This document shows positions 1-7,759 of a stretch of 16,332 nucleotides of DNA, piece after piece. Numbering within the stretch: the first letter of the stretch is position 1; the number at the start of each line of letters is the position of its first letter. The DNA comes from DSFT01 sp032249175. GTDB lineage: Bacteria > Hydrothermota > Hydrothermia > LBFQ01 > DSFT01. The stretch is taken from NCBI GenBank assembly GCA_032249175.1, contig JAVVGK010000023.1, forward strand, positions 1 to 16,332, given 5' to 3'. Both the position numbers and the translations under genes were made by a program. The notes below the pieces were generated by a model, which saw nothing but the letters and a program-made list of their open reading frames with translations, searched no databases and had not been told where the DNA came from.

Positions 1-42
1 GGAAAATAAAGTAATAATCGTAATTTCAGAATTATTGGATAA
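1..42 (+). repeat. Dispersed upstream repeat, copy C (cut by window edge)
   Basis: These 42 bases match 7809-7850 (copy B) at 39 of 42 positions by eye, without gaps. The shared block contains GTAATAATCGTAATTT and ends in ATTATTGGA. The copy probably continues to the left of the window. Like copies A and B it lies directly upstream of a gene and in the same orientation as that gene. Confidence 0.8.
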
Positions 43-66
43 GGCAAGCAACATAAGAAGCATAAC

Positions 67-76
67 TTTAAAATTT
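67..76 (+). promoter_or_regulatory. Putative -10 element of the flavin reductase operon
   Basis: TTTAAAATTT lies here; its core TAAAAT (69-74) is 9 bases before the ATG at 84. The same motif precedes the 16S gene and four other genes in the window. No Shine-Dalgarno precedes the ATG, so transcription would begin almost at the start codon. No clear -35 is seen at 17-19 bp. In such AT-rich DNA a single occurrence is weak; the support is its recurrence. Confidence 0.45.
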
Positions 77-83
77 AGAACTT

Positions 84-557
84 ATGGAAGAAAAAATTAA
101 GTCATTTATGAGGAATGTTCCGCAAGCAGTATTTATAGCAATTGCTAAAAGTCCAAAGGGATTTGCCGGATTAACAATAAGCTCATTTGAATTAGTCTCA
201 CTGAAACCTCCAATTACTTTAATTTCCATAGATAAAACTGCTGAAAGTTTGGAAACATTTATTAAGGCAATTGGATGGACAATTAGCCTTTTAAGTGATG
301 AGCAAGAGGAATTTTCAAAACTATTTTCAAATAAAGAAATTAAGCAATCTGAGAGATTTAAAATAGATTATCCAAAAAGCTCATTTTTAAAAATTCCTTA
401 TATTGATAGTTGTATTGGTTATTTAGAATGTTTGTATTATAAACATCTTGAAATTGGAGATCATTTTGTATTTCTTGGAAAAGTTGTAAATGTTGAAATT
501 ATAAATGAAAAGAAACCTTTGATTTATTACAAAAGAGGTTATCATAAAGTTCTATGA
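84..557 (+). CDS. Flavin reductase-like FMN-binding split-barrel protein
   Basis: This is a 157-residue protein of the flavin reductase domain family, whose members bind FMN in a split beta-barrel and often reduce flavin with NAD(P)H for a partner enzyme. Residues 28-43 (GLTISSF, then LKPP) match the flavin-binding signature, and GDHFVFLGKV (125-134) followed by LIYYKRGYHKL (146-157) is the usual C-terminal half. Length is normal for a single-domain member. The start is bounded by an in-frame TAA at 69-71. It overlaps the next gene by 4 bp (ATGA), so translation is probably coupled to the MerR-type gene. Partner and substrate cannot be read from the sequence. Some members are electron-transfer or structural proteins rather than reductases. 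Confidence 0.85.
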   Translation: MEEKIKSFMRNVPQAVFIAIAKSPKGFAGLTISSFELVSLKPPITLISIDKTAESLETFIKAIGWTISLLSDEQEEFSKLFSNKEIKQSERFKIDYPKSSFLKIPYIDSCIGYLECLYYKHLEIGDHFVFLGKVVNVEIINEKKPLIYYKRGYHKVL

Positions 558-799
558 AGTACTATAAAATTGGTGAAGTTTCAAAATTAACTGGTGTTCC
601 ACCAGAGACGATAAGATATTGGGAAAAAAAGGGTCTCATAAAACCTGATAGAAAATTTGGTAATAGAAGGTTTTATACCTACAAGACGATTAAAAAAATT
701 ATTGAAATTGTTGAAAGTAGAGAAAAAGTAAAAATAAAATCATCAAAAACAATAAAGGAAGAATTGAAAGAAATTTTGAAAATTATAAAGGATATTTAA
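554..799 (+). CDS. Small MerR-family DNA-binding protein
   Basis: This 81-residue protein begins with a typical MerR winged helix-turn-helix: KIGEVSKLTGVPPETIRYWE (about 5-24), then KKGLIKPDR and a wing with NRRFYTY. MerR proteins bind operators between spaced promoter elements. After residue about 50 there is only a short lysine-rich helix, with no effector domain and no cysteines for metal sensing, so it resembles the stand-alone short MerR-like proteins rather than a full sensor. It overlaps the flavin reductase gene by 4 bp and thiE by 1 bp (TAATG). Its target is unknown; control of its own operon is a reasonable guess only. Confidence 0.85.
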   Translation: MKYYKIGEVSKLTGVPPETIRYWEKKGLIKPDRKFGNRRFYTYKTIKKIIEIVESREKVKIKSSKTIKEELKEILKIIKDI

Positions 800-1428
800 T
801 GATGTTAAGGGGCTTATATGTAATTACAGATGAATTTCTAATTAAAGATGAGGAACTTGAAAAGAAAGTGGAGCTTGCCGTTTTAGGTGGTGCGAAAGTT
901 GTCCAATTAAGAGATAAAAATTTTGATTATAATAAAAAATTTGAAAGAGCTAAAAGAATTTTGAAAATTACAAGGAAATATAATGCTTTGTTGATTATAA
1001 ATGATGATCCAATTTTAGCAAGAGAAGTTAATGCTGATGGTGTTCATCTTGGAAAAGATGAAGATTATTATTTTAGTTTTGCAAGGCAAATGTTAAGAAA
1101 TAAAATTATTGGTGTTTCTTGTTATGGTGATTTGGAAAGAGCAATTAAATTTCAAAATTTGGGGGCTGATTATGTGGTTTTTGGCTCAGTTTTTCCAACA
1201 AAAACAAAGAAAGCCGATGTTTTAAAAACTATTGAAATTTTTAAATGGGCTAAAAGCTTACTCAAAATTCCAATTGTAGCAATTGGTGGTATAAATTATG
1301 AAAATGCTAAAATTTTAGTTAAAATGGGTGTTGATATGATAGCAGTTGTATCAGCGGTATTTTCAGGCGATGTTTATTCAAATTCAAAAAAATTAAGTTC
1401 AATTTTTGATGTGCCCGGGCGGACTTGA
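799..1428 (+). CDS. thiE: Thiamine-phosphate synthase
   Basis: ThiE joins hydroxymethylpyrimidine diphosphate and thiazole phosphate to give thiamine monophosphate, in the cytoplasm. All family blocks are present in a TIM-barrel order: YVITDEF near the N-terminus, VVQLRDKN (34-41), LIINDDPILAREVNADGVHLG, IGVSCYG, GADYVVFGSVFPTKTKK, IPIVAIGGI and MIAVVSAVF. The 209-residue length is normal. AAAGGA (787-792) lies 6 bases before the ATG at 799; ATG 802 is an alternative start. No other thiamine gene is visible. The oddity is the 3' end: the frame runs 19 bp into the convergent tRNA-Arg, so the last residues (PGRT) and the TGA stop are read from the antisense of the acceptor and T arms. Confidence 0.95.
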   Translation: MMLRGLYVITDEFLIKDEELEKKVELAVLGGAKVVQLRDKNFDYNKKFERAKRILKITRKYNALLIINDDPILAREVNADGVHLGKDEDYYFSFARQMLRNKIIGVSCYGDLERAIKFQNLGADYVVFGSVFPTKTKKADVLKTIEIFKWAKSLLKIPIVAIGGINYENAKILVKMGVDMIAVVSAVFSGDVYSNSKKLSSIFDVPGRT

Positions 1429-1483
1429 ACCGCCAACCTTCTGCTCCGGAGGCAGACGCTCTATCCAATTGAGCTACGGGCAC
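1410..1483 (-). tRNA. tRNA-Arg(CCG)
   Basis: Read on the minus strand, the sequence folds as a cloverleaf with a perfect 7-bp acceptor (GTGCCCG with CGGGCAC), D stem GCTC/GAGC, anticodon stem TCTGC/GCAGA with loop CTCCGGA (anticodon CCG, codon CGG) and T stem GGCGG/CCGCC with loop TTCAAGT. The D loop has A after GG, matching the A20 arginine identity base. CCA is not encoded. The mature 5' base (1483) is also the last base of the TAG stop of the hydrolase gene just upstream, so this tRNA is probably cut out of the hydrolase mRNA. Its 3' 19 bases overlap thiE on the other strand. Confidence 0.95.
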
Positions 1484-3276
1484 TAAAATATAACTTTTTG
1501 AACATTTTGTCCATATTTTAAGATATATACACCTTTTTTAAAACTTTCACAACTATTGAAATTCTTTCTTAAAAGATTTCCGTTTATTGAATAAATATCA
1601 AATGGTTTAATTGAGCAAACCTGATTATCTTTCAAATAATAAAATTTTTCATTATTTTCTGAAATTTTTGTTGTTTGGTAAATTGGAAGAATAATATGTG
1701 AGGGATAATTAGAATTGTGATAAATTTTATTATTGGCTATAAGTTTATATGGGTCATCTCTTTTAAAAGGACCTCCATTATTTGGATTAGCTTCAAATCT
1801 TGGATAATTTGCTGATGAAATGATAGCCATAAGTCTATGACCTGGCAGAAATGCCCAAGCAGTTGTTCCTACTCTAATTAAAACAGAATCTATTTGATTT
1901 GGATTTAATAAGACTTCTTGATTAAAACCATATCTATATCTTGCTTTTATAATTCCATCAGTTACTAGAATTTTTCTACCATCAGGAAATACATCAACAA
2001 TTCTAACTGAGAAATCAGTATCAAGCCTATCAGATGAAATGTACAATTTAGCATAAATTGTTCCAATTACTAAAAGTGTATCCGTTAGAATTGGTGTTTG
2101 AAACACAACTACATCACTTCTGTTTATAAGAGGACTTTGGTCTTTTGGTCCTGCTTGACTTGGATCTAATAATTCATTACCTCCAATTGTAGGTGTTGGG
2201 TCATAAGGATTATAAACATATTCAGAATAACCATTATTTTCAATCGGATAAATTGGACTAATTAGATTACCATTTCTCAAATAAAAATTTCTATAATAAA
2301 TACCTCTTGGTGGAAATGTATCAGCATAAGCCCATTCATTTAAACCAATTATATAAAATTTAACAGGAGGAAAGCTATTTATATAATTACAAGCAGATTG
2401 ATTTCCTGCTAGATGACAATCATACCAACTTCCAATAGCCATATATAAATCATTATTAAAATCAAGAAAATCTATATAAGCATTTGGAAAAATTAAATCT
2501 CCTTGATTTGCTTTACCAAATCCAAGATGTGTCCAAGGACCGACTATTAATTTTTGCTTATTTTTAGCACTAGGCATTCCATAAAATTGAAGTTTATTAA
2601 ATATATCAACTTGACTTTCAATGAAAATGTCAAACCATCCTCCAAAGTGAAGCATTGGTATATTTACATAATTTAATCGCTCTTCTAAATTTAAAATTTT
2701 CCACATACTATCATAACTTGGATGATTAGCAATTGAATCTATTAAGTATCCAACATTTAATCCATTTAACCAATTTTCTACAAGTTGCTTTCTAAATTCT
2801 CCTCCTTGAAAAGCTGCATAATGATATAAACTATGAGCACCAACGAATGGAACAGCACACTTATAATTTGGATGACCAGTTCCCGCCAATAAGTATTGGG
2901 TTATTCCCATTGCAGAAAACCAAGAGCCACAAACACTATCTCTCGCCCAACTTTGATTTATAATCCAATTTATAGCATCATATCCATCTTGTAGTTCTCC
3001 CCAGCTATCAGTTAAAAATACAGAAGGTTGTCCTTCACTGCCTTGAAATCCTCTTAAACTTTGAACAACAAGAATATATCTTTTGTAATCTGTTATAAAA
3101 GGTTTAAAATAATTAAGTCCAACAGCATTTCTATCATAAGGTGTCCTTACAAGGATAACTAAATATGGCGGGAAAAAAGGCCAAGGCTTACAAACCTCCG
3201 TTGCTAATTTAACGCCATCTCTCATTGGAACCATTACTAAATCACAAGAATATGAAATTAAAATATTCAAAATCAT
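1483..3276 (-). CDS. Secreted X-Pro dipeptidyl-peptidase/CocE-type hydrolase with C-terminal sorting tail
   Basis: This 597-residue protein belongs to the S15/CocE alpha/beta-hydrolase family, which cleaves X-Pro peptides, esters or acylated substrates. Seen: VPMRDGVKLAT at the start, RTPYDR, QSLRGFQGSEG, a putative nucleophile Ser121 in WFSAMG, Asp216 in GGWFDIF and His250 in GPWTHLG, then the C-terminal jelly-roll signature DTDFSVRIVDVFPDGR and KARYRYGF. The last ~45 residues (IYSINGNLL ... GVYILKYG ... KVIF) resemble a type A C-terminal sorting domain, suggesting type IX-like export. The usual G-x-S-Y-x-G elbow is changed here (Trp at -2), so substrate range may differ. The start is fixed by an in-frame TAG three codons upstream; the export signal is only about 10 residues (MILNILISYS). 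ATGA overlap with the upstream gene; the stop codon touches tRNA-Arg. Confidence 0.85.
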   Translation of the reverse strand: MILNILISYSCDLVMVPMRDGVKLATEVCKPWPFFPPYLVILVRTPYDRNAVGLNYFKPFITDYKRYILVVQSLRGFQGSEGQPSVFLTDSWGELQDGYDAINWIINQSWARDSVCGSWFSAMGITQYLLAGTGHPNYKCAVPFVGAHSLYHYAAFQGGEFRKQLVENWLNGLNVGYLIDSIANHPSYDSMWKILNLEERLNYVNIPMLHFGGWFDIFIESQVDIFNKLQFYGMPSAKNKQKLIVGPWTHLGFGKANQGDLIFPNAYIDFLDFNNDLYMAIGSWYDCHLAGNQSACNYINSFPPVKFYIIGLNEWAYADTFPPRGIYYRNFYLRNGNLISPIYPIENNGYSEYVYNPYDPTPTIGGNELLDPSQAGPKDQSPLINRSDVVVFQTPILTDTLLVIGTIYAKLYISSDRLDTDFSVRIVDVFPDGRKILVTDGIIKARYRYGFNQEVLLNPNQIDSVLIRVGTTAWAFLPGHRLMAIISSANYPRFEANPNNGGPFKRDDPYKLIANNKIYHNSNYPSHIILPIYQTTKISENNEKFYYLKDNQVCSIKPFDIYSINGNLLRKNFNSCESFKKGVYILKYGQNVQKVIF

Positions 3277-4751
3277 GGCTTTCTAATTACAATTTTACTT
3301 ACTTTTGAGTTGAATTTTATAATATATATCCCATCCTTTAAATTTAATATCTGCCCCTTTTTAATATTGAATTTTTTAAGTAATTTTCCATCAATTGTCC
3401 AAATTTCAAAATTACCATCTGAAAGAAATTTCAAAGAATTTCCACTTAAAACAAATCCTATATTTCCAACATTTTCAGATATATTGACAGGCTTATTCCA
3501 TTTTATAATAACAATATCAGCATTATTAGTAGTAGAATATGAAATGCCACAAGCATATAACGTATCATTTATATCCTTAAAATCCATGGCAATATCTAAA
3601 AGACCATTATAATCATACTCATAAGTGTAAATTGTATCACCATTTGTTGGCTCAATTTTATAAATAACCAAATTGCCTTTTGTAAAGGAATTTTCAATTA
3701 CGCCACCAACAAGAATTTTATTATCAATTGTTTTTTTAATTTTTAGAAAATAGTCATTGGAATTCGGAATTTTATTATATGTTTTTTGCCAAACAACATT
3801 TAATAATTGATTTAACTTAACTAAATAAGCATCATTTGAAGTAAATCCATTATTCAAAAATCCAACAGCATAAATATCATTTCCAATTGTAATTAAATCA
3901 TTTAAAACATCTAAGCTATTATTTGCTCCATTTTTCGTCCATTCACCAATAATTGAGCCGTTGTTATTATTTATTATTCCTACATAAAAATCATTATTTT
4001 TCCATCCACCTACAACAACATTTCCATTTAATAATTTATCAAGAGCATATATTCTTGAATTATCACTATAAGTTATGCTCCAAATTTGACTTCCATCATT
4101 TATATTAAATTTTTGAACCTCACCTCTATTTCCATGTCCAACAGCTATAACTGAACTATTATCTAATGATTTGACAGTTTTGTACATAAAACCACCAGGA
4201 ATACTTCTGAAAATTCTTTGCCCTGTTGCTCTATTTACTTTTACAATATATCTTCCCGAATTACTAAAAGTACCATCGTACCATATTTCCCAATCACTTC
4301 CAACTGCATAATAATTATTATCTGGTCCTATTATTAAATCAGAAAATCCATATCTATCTGTTCTAATAGGCCAACCAGAACCACAACTTCCGTTATCATC
4401 ATCTATATATTGCCATATTAAATTACCATTATCACTTCTAAATTTTGCGACATAACCACAAGGTGTTGAACTGTTTGAAAAAGGATAAACTGTTCCTGCT
4501 ACTGCTAAATTACTATCCAATGGGTCAATTCTAATAACTTTTATACTATTTCTTCCATAACCACTAAAACTCAAAATTTTTTGCCATTTTATGCTTCCAT
4601 CTAAACCATTTAATCTTGCTAAAAACATGTTATTACCATAACTACCTCCAACGATTACATCATTTCTAAAAACTTCCATAGTATAACATCTATCTAATGT
4701 ATCTAAACTCCCATCTACCCTAACTATCCAATTTAAAAGAAAAATTAACAT
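3273..4751 (-). CDS. Secreted beta-propeller-like protein with C-terminal sorting tail
   Basis: This 492-residue protein shows repeated units of the form DG(S/N)-x-x-W followed by beta strands (for example DGSIKWQKIL, NGNLIWQYI, DGSQIWSITYS, and VVWQKTY), as in PQQ-like or delta-60-like propellers. No catalytic motif is visible, so binding or scaffold roles are most likely. The last ~65 residues (NFEIWTIDGKLLKKF ... LKDGIYIIKFNSKVSKI) look like a type A C-terminal sorting domain, the same sort of tail as the downstream hydrolase, with which it overlaps by 4 bp (ATGA). The two are likely co-exported. The N-terminal signal is very short (MLIFLLNW). The frame is open upstream to a TAG at 4806-4808 but contains no ATG, GTG or TTG. 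No Shine-Dalgarno; a TATAAT lies 9 bases before ATG. Confidence 0.75.
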   Translation of the reverse strand: MLIFLLNWIVRVDGSLDTLDRCYTMEVFRNDVIVGGSYGNNMFLARLNGLDGSIKWQKILSFSGYGRNSIKVIRIDPLDSNLAVAGTVYPFSNSSTPCGYVAKFRSDNGNLIWQYIDDDNGSCGSGWPIRTDRYGFSDLIIGPDNNYYAVGSDWEIWYDGTFSNSGRYIVKVNRATGQRIFRSIPGGFMYKTVKSLDNSSVIAVGHGNRGEVQKFNINDGSQIWSITYSDNSRIYALDKLLNGNVVVGGWKNNDFYVGIINNNNGSIIGEWTKNGANNSLDVLNDLITIGNDIYAVGFLNNGFTSNDAYLVKLNQLLNVVWQKTYNKIPNSNDYFLKIKKTIDNKILVGGVIENSFTKGNLVIYKIEPTNGDTIYTYEYDYNGLLDIAMDFKDINDTLYACGISYSTTNNADIVIIKWNKPVNISENVGNIGFVLSGNSLKFLSDGNFEIWTIDGKLLKKFNIKKGQILNLKDGIYIIKFNSKVSKIVIRKP

Positions 4752-4760
4752 AGTTTGAAA

Positions 4761-4766
4761 ATTATA
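4761..4766 (-). promoter_or_regulatory. Putative -10 element before the propeller-hydrolase operon
   Basis: TATAAT reads on the minus strand within CCTTTATAATTTTC and ends 9 bases before the ATG at 4751, the same spacing as for the gene at 84. It would start a transcript with only a few bases of leader. No convincing -35 is seen; repeat copy A lies immediately upstream. Confidence 0.5.
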
Positions 4767-4783
4767 AAGGATAAATAGTTGCC

Positions 4784-4926
4784 TTATGATTATTTGTTTG
4801 TTTTCCTACCCACTCCAAAATCAAGCCTTCGGCTTATCTTCGCCCTCTAATAAAACCGCTCATGAAATCAATAGTTTTAGAGAATCTTTCATAACTTATT
4901 GATTATCAATCACTTAACATTATTTA
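4784..4926 (-). repeat. Dispersed upstream repeat, copy A
   Basis: Read on the minus strand this intergenic stretch aligns with 7676-7831 (copy B): TAAATAATGTTAAG at the start, CAATAA-x-TTATGAAA, GGGCGAAG, GAAGGCTT, GAGTGGGT-x-GGAAAA and AATAATC-x-TAA at the end. It lies between the barrel-protein stop and the propeller-protein start and points toward the latter. It contains a small hairpin AAGCC-TTC-GGCTT (4823-4835) where copy B has a larger two-hairpin block. On the minus strand the hairpin is followed by GATTTT, so a weak terminator for the barrel gene is possible. No gene is seen in it. Confidence 0.75.
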
Positions 4927-4938
4927 TTGGACAAAGCA

Positions 4939-7650
4939 TTAATAATCCAATCCAAAGTAAATGTTAAACCTTGGATTACTATCAGTATATTTTAGATTTG
5001 TTCTCCAAGCCCAATTGAAATATACATTTCCAAAACCAAGAAATACAGATATACTGAAACCAAACGAAGATTTAGGCATAGCTAAACTATCATTTTCAAA
5101 AAATTGAAATTTTTCATCATCAAACCAAGCAGAGCCAATATCATAGAATATAGAGCCTCTTATTGAGGAAATTGTTAAGGGTATTGGAAAGCCAAGTTTT
5201 AAATACTCAATAAATGGAAATCTAAATTCTAAATTTGTTATAAAGGCATTATTTCCAAGCAAAATAGTATCAAGTGTCCAACCTCTTATTAAATCCGGTC
5301 CATATAAAATTGTTCCTTCTTTATCTTCACCGAATGACTTAAATCCAATTGTTCTAAATGCTAATGTGTATTTCTTGGCAAACCTAAAATAATATCTTAA
5401 ATCTCCATAAATAACATTATTTTTAATTTGTGAAAATATAAGTGCTGGTTGAAAAGCAATGAAAAATCCATGTCCATCAACTGGACCCCAAGGATAATAT
5501 AAAATTTTATCTCTTGAAAAAGCCAAATAACCATTAAATCCATTTTTATATAAAATTGTATCATAAACAAATCCAAAAATTGTAAAATCACCCAAATATC
5601 TTGTATAGTAATTATATGTTAAACCAAGTTCAATCCTATCAAATCTATTAAATGGATAATAAATCAAAAATGAACTTCCAAGAATTTTATCATAGCTATA
5701 TTTATTAAAATTTTTGAGATAACTTATTGACCAGTACTGATAAGATGATAAATCTAAATCCCATCGTTTTTTAAGATACAAATAATCTAAAAAGAAAATA
5801 GCATTTGTAATATCTTGAATATAAGATTGCGTTTGTAATATAATCCAATTATCTCCTGTCCAATCACTAAAACCAAAAGTAATATAACCTCCAATACCAA
5901 AGGAGCTTCCAAGGGCAACACCTGATAACCAACTTAATGATAACTCAGTTCTATATTTATAATTTTTATAATCAAAAATTTTATACTCCGAAAATTCACT
6001 ACTCTTTATTTCAATACTATCTAAAATTCTAACCTTTGGAATATAAAAAATTTCTCTTGCTCCTTCATATTGTAAGTTTATAACCATTTTATTACCAGTG
6101 CTATCAAATGAAAAACTATAAACAGCACTTGGAAAATTCGTTAATTTATAAAGCTTGTCATTATTATATTCAAAAACATTTATCGTTCCCTTATATTCAA
6201 GAGCAATAACAGGCTTTTCTTTTCTTAAATCAAAATAATGAATTTTTCCAAGATAAGGTGTAATTTGGTATATGCTATCATTTTCTAAATCATATTTGAA
6301 AACTGCATAATTTCCAAATTTAAATGAGTTTTCATTTCTATCACTTACAAAATATATATTTCCATCACTTGAAAAAACAGGAAACAATTCATTAAAGTAA
6401 TCATTAGTTAGTCTTCTTAATGTTGAATTTTTTAAGTTATAAATATAAATGTCTTGTTTTCCATCTTTTAGCCCTATAAATACAATTGAATTATTATCTT
6501 TTGAAAAACTTGGATAATTTATACCATCAAGTGTTTTAATTTCTATTTTTTTCTTAATTTTTCCATTTAAATCGGAAATATAAATAATATCATAACCTTT
6601 ACCTCTTGCTACAAATGTAAAATAATTACCATCACTTGAAAATGATATTTTAGCAGATAAAAGATGTAAATTTTCTAAATCAGGTTTTGTTTGACCTGAT
6701 ATAATTTTCTTTTGATATGAGCCTGTAATTGTAGAAATGTAAATATCTGAATAATCACTTCTATCAGAAATAAAAATGACTTTTGAAGCATTAGGCTCAA
6801 TTGCGGGTGCGATATTAAAATAACCTTGACCTTTCTTATTGTTTGTTATTCTGATAGCATTTGAAGGCAAATTAAAATCTTTTAAGCTTGGATAATATAA
6901 CTCCTTTAAAAATATATTAAACTTCCTTGAAAACTCTTCAACTTCAATTCCAAAAGTTCTTCTAATAGCACCATTTAAATCGTACATCATAAGAACATTT
7001 GATATAAATTCTTTAAGTTTTTCTCTTGAATACTCCCTTTCAATATAATAAAAAATCGCCTGTCCTTGCTTATAAACAATATAACCACCATAATAATTTA
7101 AAACATTTATTGGAAGCAATAAATCATTCAAAACTAAATCTCTTACATAAGTTTCACCACTAATATCCCACCCAATTGAAACATATTCAGCCATTCCTTC
7201 CATTACCCAAAGAGGAATTCTTGCTAAATTGGATAATAGTGAGCCTGTTGTTGAGAGTGCTTCATATTGAAAAGCATGAACCAATTCATGTCTTAAAACA
7301 TGTTTAAAATCCTCATAAGAGTTAAAAAATGGAACTACAATTCTATTTTTAAAGACTTCTGTAAAACCTCCTACACCCTCATCTATTATATCAAATATAA
7401 CATTTGTTTGCCTAAAATCTTCCGCTGAATTGTAAATTATTACAGGAATTCTATCTTTTGGTATTCTTGGCATTATATTTTTATATTCCTCATAAGCTTC
7501 TTCTAATACTGAAATAGCAAAATCTTTTAGATGCTCTCCTCCCGTATAATAAAAAACTTTAAAGTGTTCGCTTTGAGCAACTTTCCAATCAAAATCACGA
7601 TATTGTATTTTGTTTTTTCCAAAGTAAGTAAAAAGGAGCAATTCAACCAT
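4939..7650 (-). CDS. Metallopeptidase-like/TolB-propeller/beta-barrel outer-membrane protein
   Basis: Three parts are visible (903 residues from the ATG at 7650). Residues ~10-210 form a peptidase-MA-like domain with HELVH (121-125) and a downstream Glu in EGMAEY (151-156), a zinc-site layout. Residues ~260-540 are TolB/WD40-like repeats with units such as SKVIFISDRSDYSDIYIS, NYFTFVARGKGYDIIYIS, SIVFIGLKDGKQDIYIYN and GNIYFVSDRNENSF. Residues ~560-903 are amphipathic beta strands of an Omp85/surface-antigen-type barrel ending in NIYFGLDY, a terminal aromatic as in outer-membrane beta-signals. The role in the outer membrane is unknown; protein processing or assembly is inference. The upstream ATG at 7668 is in frame but sits upstream of the putative TATAAT (7657-7662), so 7650 is preferred. 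An in-frame TAA just before 7668 blocks a longer signal peptide. It is a single-gene unit. Confidence 0.8.
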   Translation of the reverse strand: MVELLLFTYFGKNKIQYRDFDWKVAQSEHFKVFYYTGGEHLKDFAISVLEEAYEEYKNIMPRIPKDRIPVIIYNSAEDFRQTNVIFDIIDEGVGGFTEVFKNRIVVPFFNSYEDFKHVLRHELVHAFQYEALSTTGSLLSNLARIPLWVMEGMAEYVSIGWDISGETYVRDLVLNDLLLPINVLNYYGGYIVYKQGQAIFYYIEREYSREKLKEFISNVLMMYDLNGAIRRTFGIEVEEFSRKFNIFLKELYYPSLKDFNLPSNAIRITNNKKGQGYFNIAPAIEPNASKVIFISDRSDYSDIYISTITGSYQKKIISGQTKPDLENLHLLSAKISFSSDGNYFTFVARGKGYDIIYISDLNGKIKKKIEIKTLDGINYPSFSKDNNSIVFIGLKDGKQDIYIYNLKNSTLRRLTNDYFNELFPVFSSDGNIYFVSDRNENSFKFGNYAVFKYDLENDSIYQITPYLGKIHYFDLRKEKPVIALEYKGTINVFEYNNDKLYKLTNFPSAVYSFSFDSTGNKMVINLQYEGAREIFYIPKVRILDSIEIKSSEFSEYKIFDYKNYKYRTELSLSWLSGVALGSSFGIGGYITFGFSDWTGDNWIILQTQSYIQDITNAIFFLDYLYLKKRWDLDLSSYQYWSISYLKNFNKYSYDKILGSSFLIYYPFNRFDRIELGLTYNYYTRYLGDFTIFGFVYDTILYKNGFNGYLAFSRDKILYYPWGPVDGHGFFIAFQPALIFSQIKNNVIYGDLRYYFRFAKKYTLAFRTIGFKSFGEDKEGTILYGPDLIRGWTLDTILLGNNAFITNLEFRFPFIEYLKLGFPIPLTISSIRGSIFYDIGSAWFDDEKFQFFENDSLAMPKSSFGFSISVFLGFGNVYFNWAWRTNLKYTDSNPRFNIYFGLDY

Positions 7651-7656
7651 ATGAAA

Positions 7657-7688
7657 ATTATATAGCATATTTTAGTAAATAATGTTAA
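7657..7688 (-). promoter_or_regulatory. Putative promoter of the barrel-protein gene
   Basis: On the minus strand TTAACA (7683-7688) is followed after 18 bp by TATATA (7659-7664), overlapping TATAAT (7657-7662), which ends 6 bases before the ATG at 7650. The surrounding CTATATAATTTTC resembles the -10 motif of the other units. This predicts a leaderless transcript. The -35 part lies inside the left end of repeat copy B. Confidence 0.5.
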
Positions 7689-7739
7689 GTTCTTAATTAC
7701 CAATAACTTATGAAAATTTTAGGAAATTATAGATTTTAT

Positions 7740-7756
7740 GGGGGGCGAAGCCCCCC
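7740..7756 (+). other. Perfect GC hairpin in repeat B
   Basis: GGGGGGC-GAA-GCCCCCC forms a 7-bp stem with a three-base loop. It is exceptional in this AT-rich spacer. It has no following T run on the plus strand, so it is not a standard intrinsic terminator for that direction. Confidence 0.8.
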
Positions 7757-7759
7757 GAT

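Noticed and set aside
3310..3612. 100-codon plus-strand frame
   Set aside because: It is antisense to the C-terminal part of the propeller protein, with no ribosome-binding site or recognizable motif.
4823..4835. Intrinsic terminator for the barrel gene
   Set aside because: The 5-bp stem with a short T run is weak, and it lies within the repeat where its position is explained otherwise; kept only as a possibility.
4924..4934. TTATTGGACAA on the plus strand as a fourth repeat copy or inverted terminus
   Set aside because: Eleven bases without flanking similarity in this orientation; copy B lacks a matching inverted end at its left side.
5397..5591. 64-codon minus-strand frame inside the barrel gene
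   Set aside because: It is an alternative frame of a well-supported gene with no family features.
7651..7668. Upstream ATG at 7668 as the start of the barrel protein
   Set aside because: It adds six residues encoded by the putative TATAAT region, does not improve the signal peptide, and TAA lies just before it.
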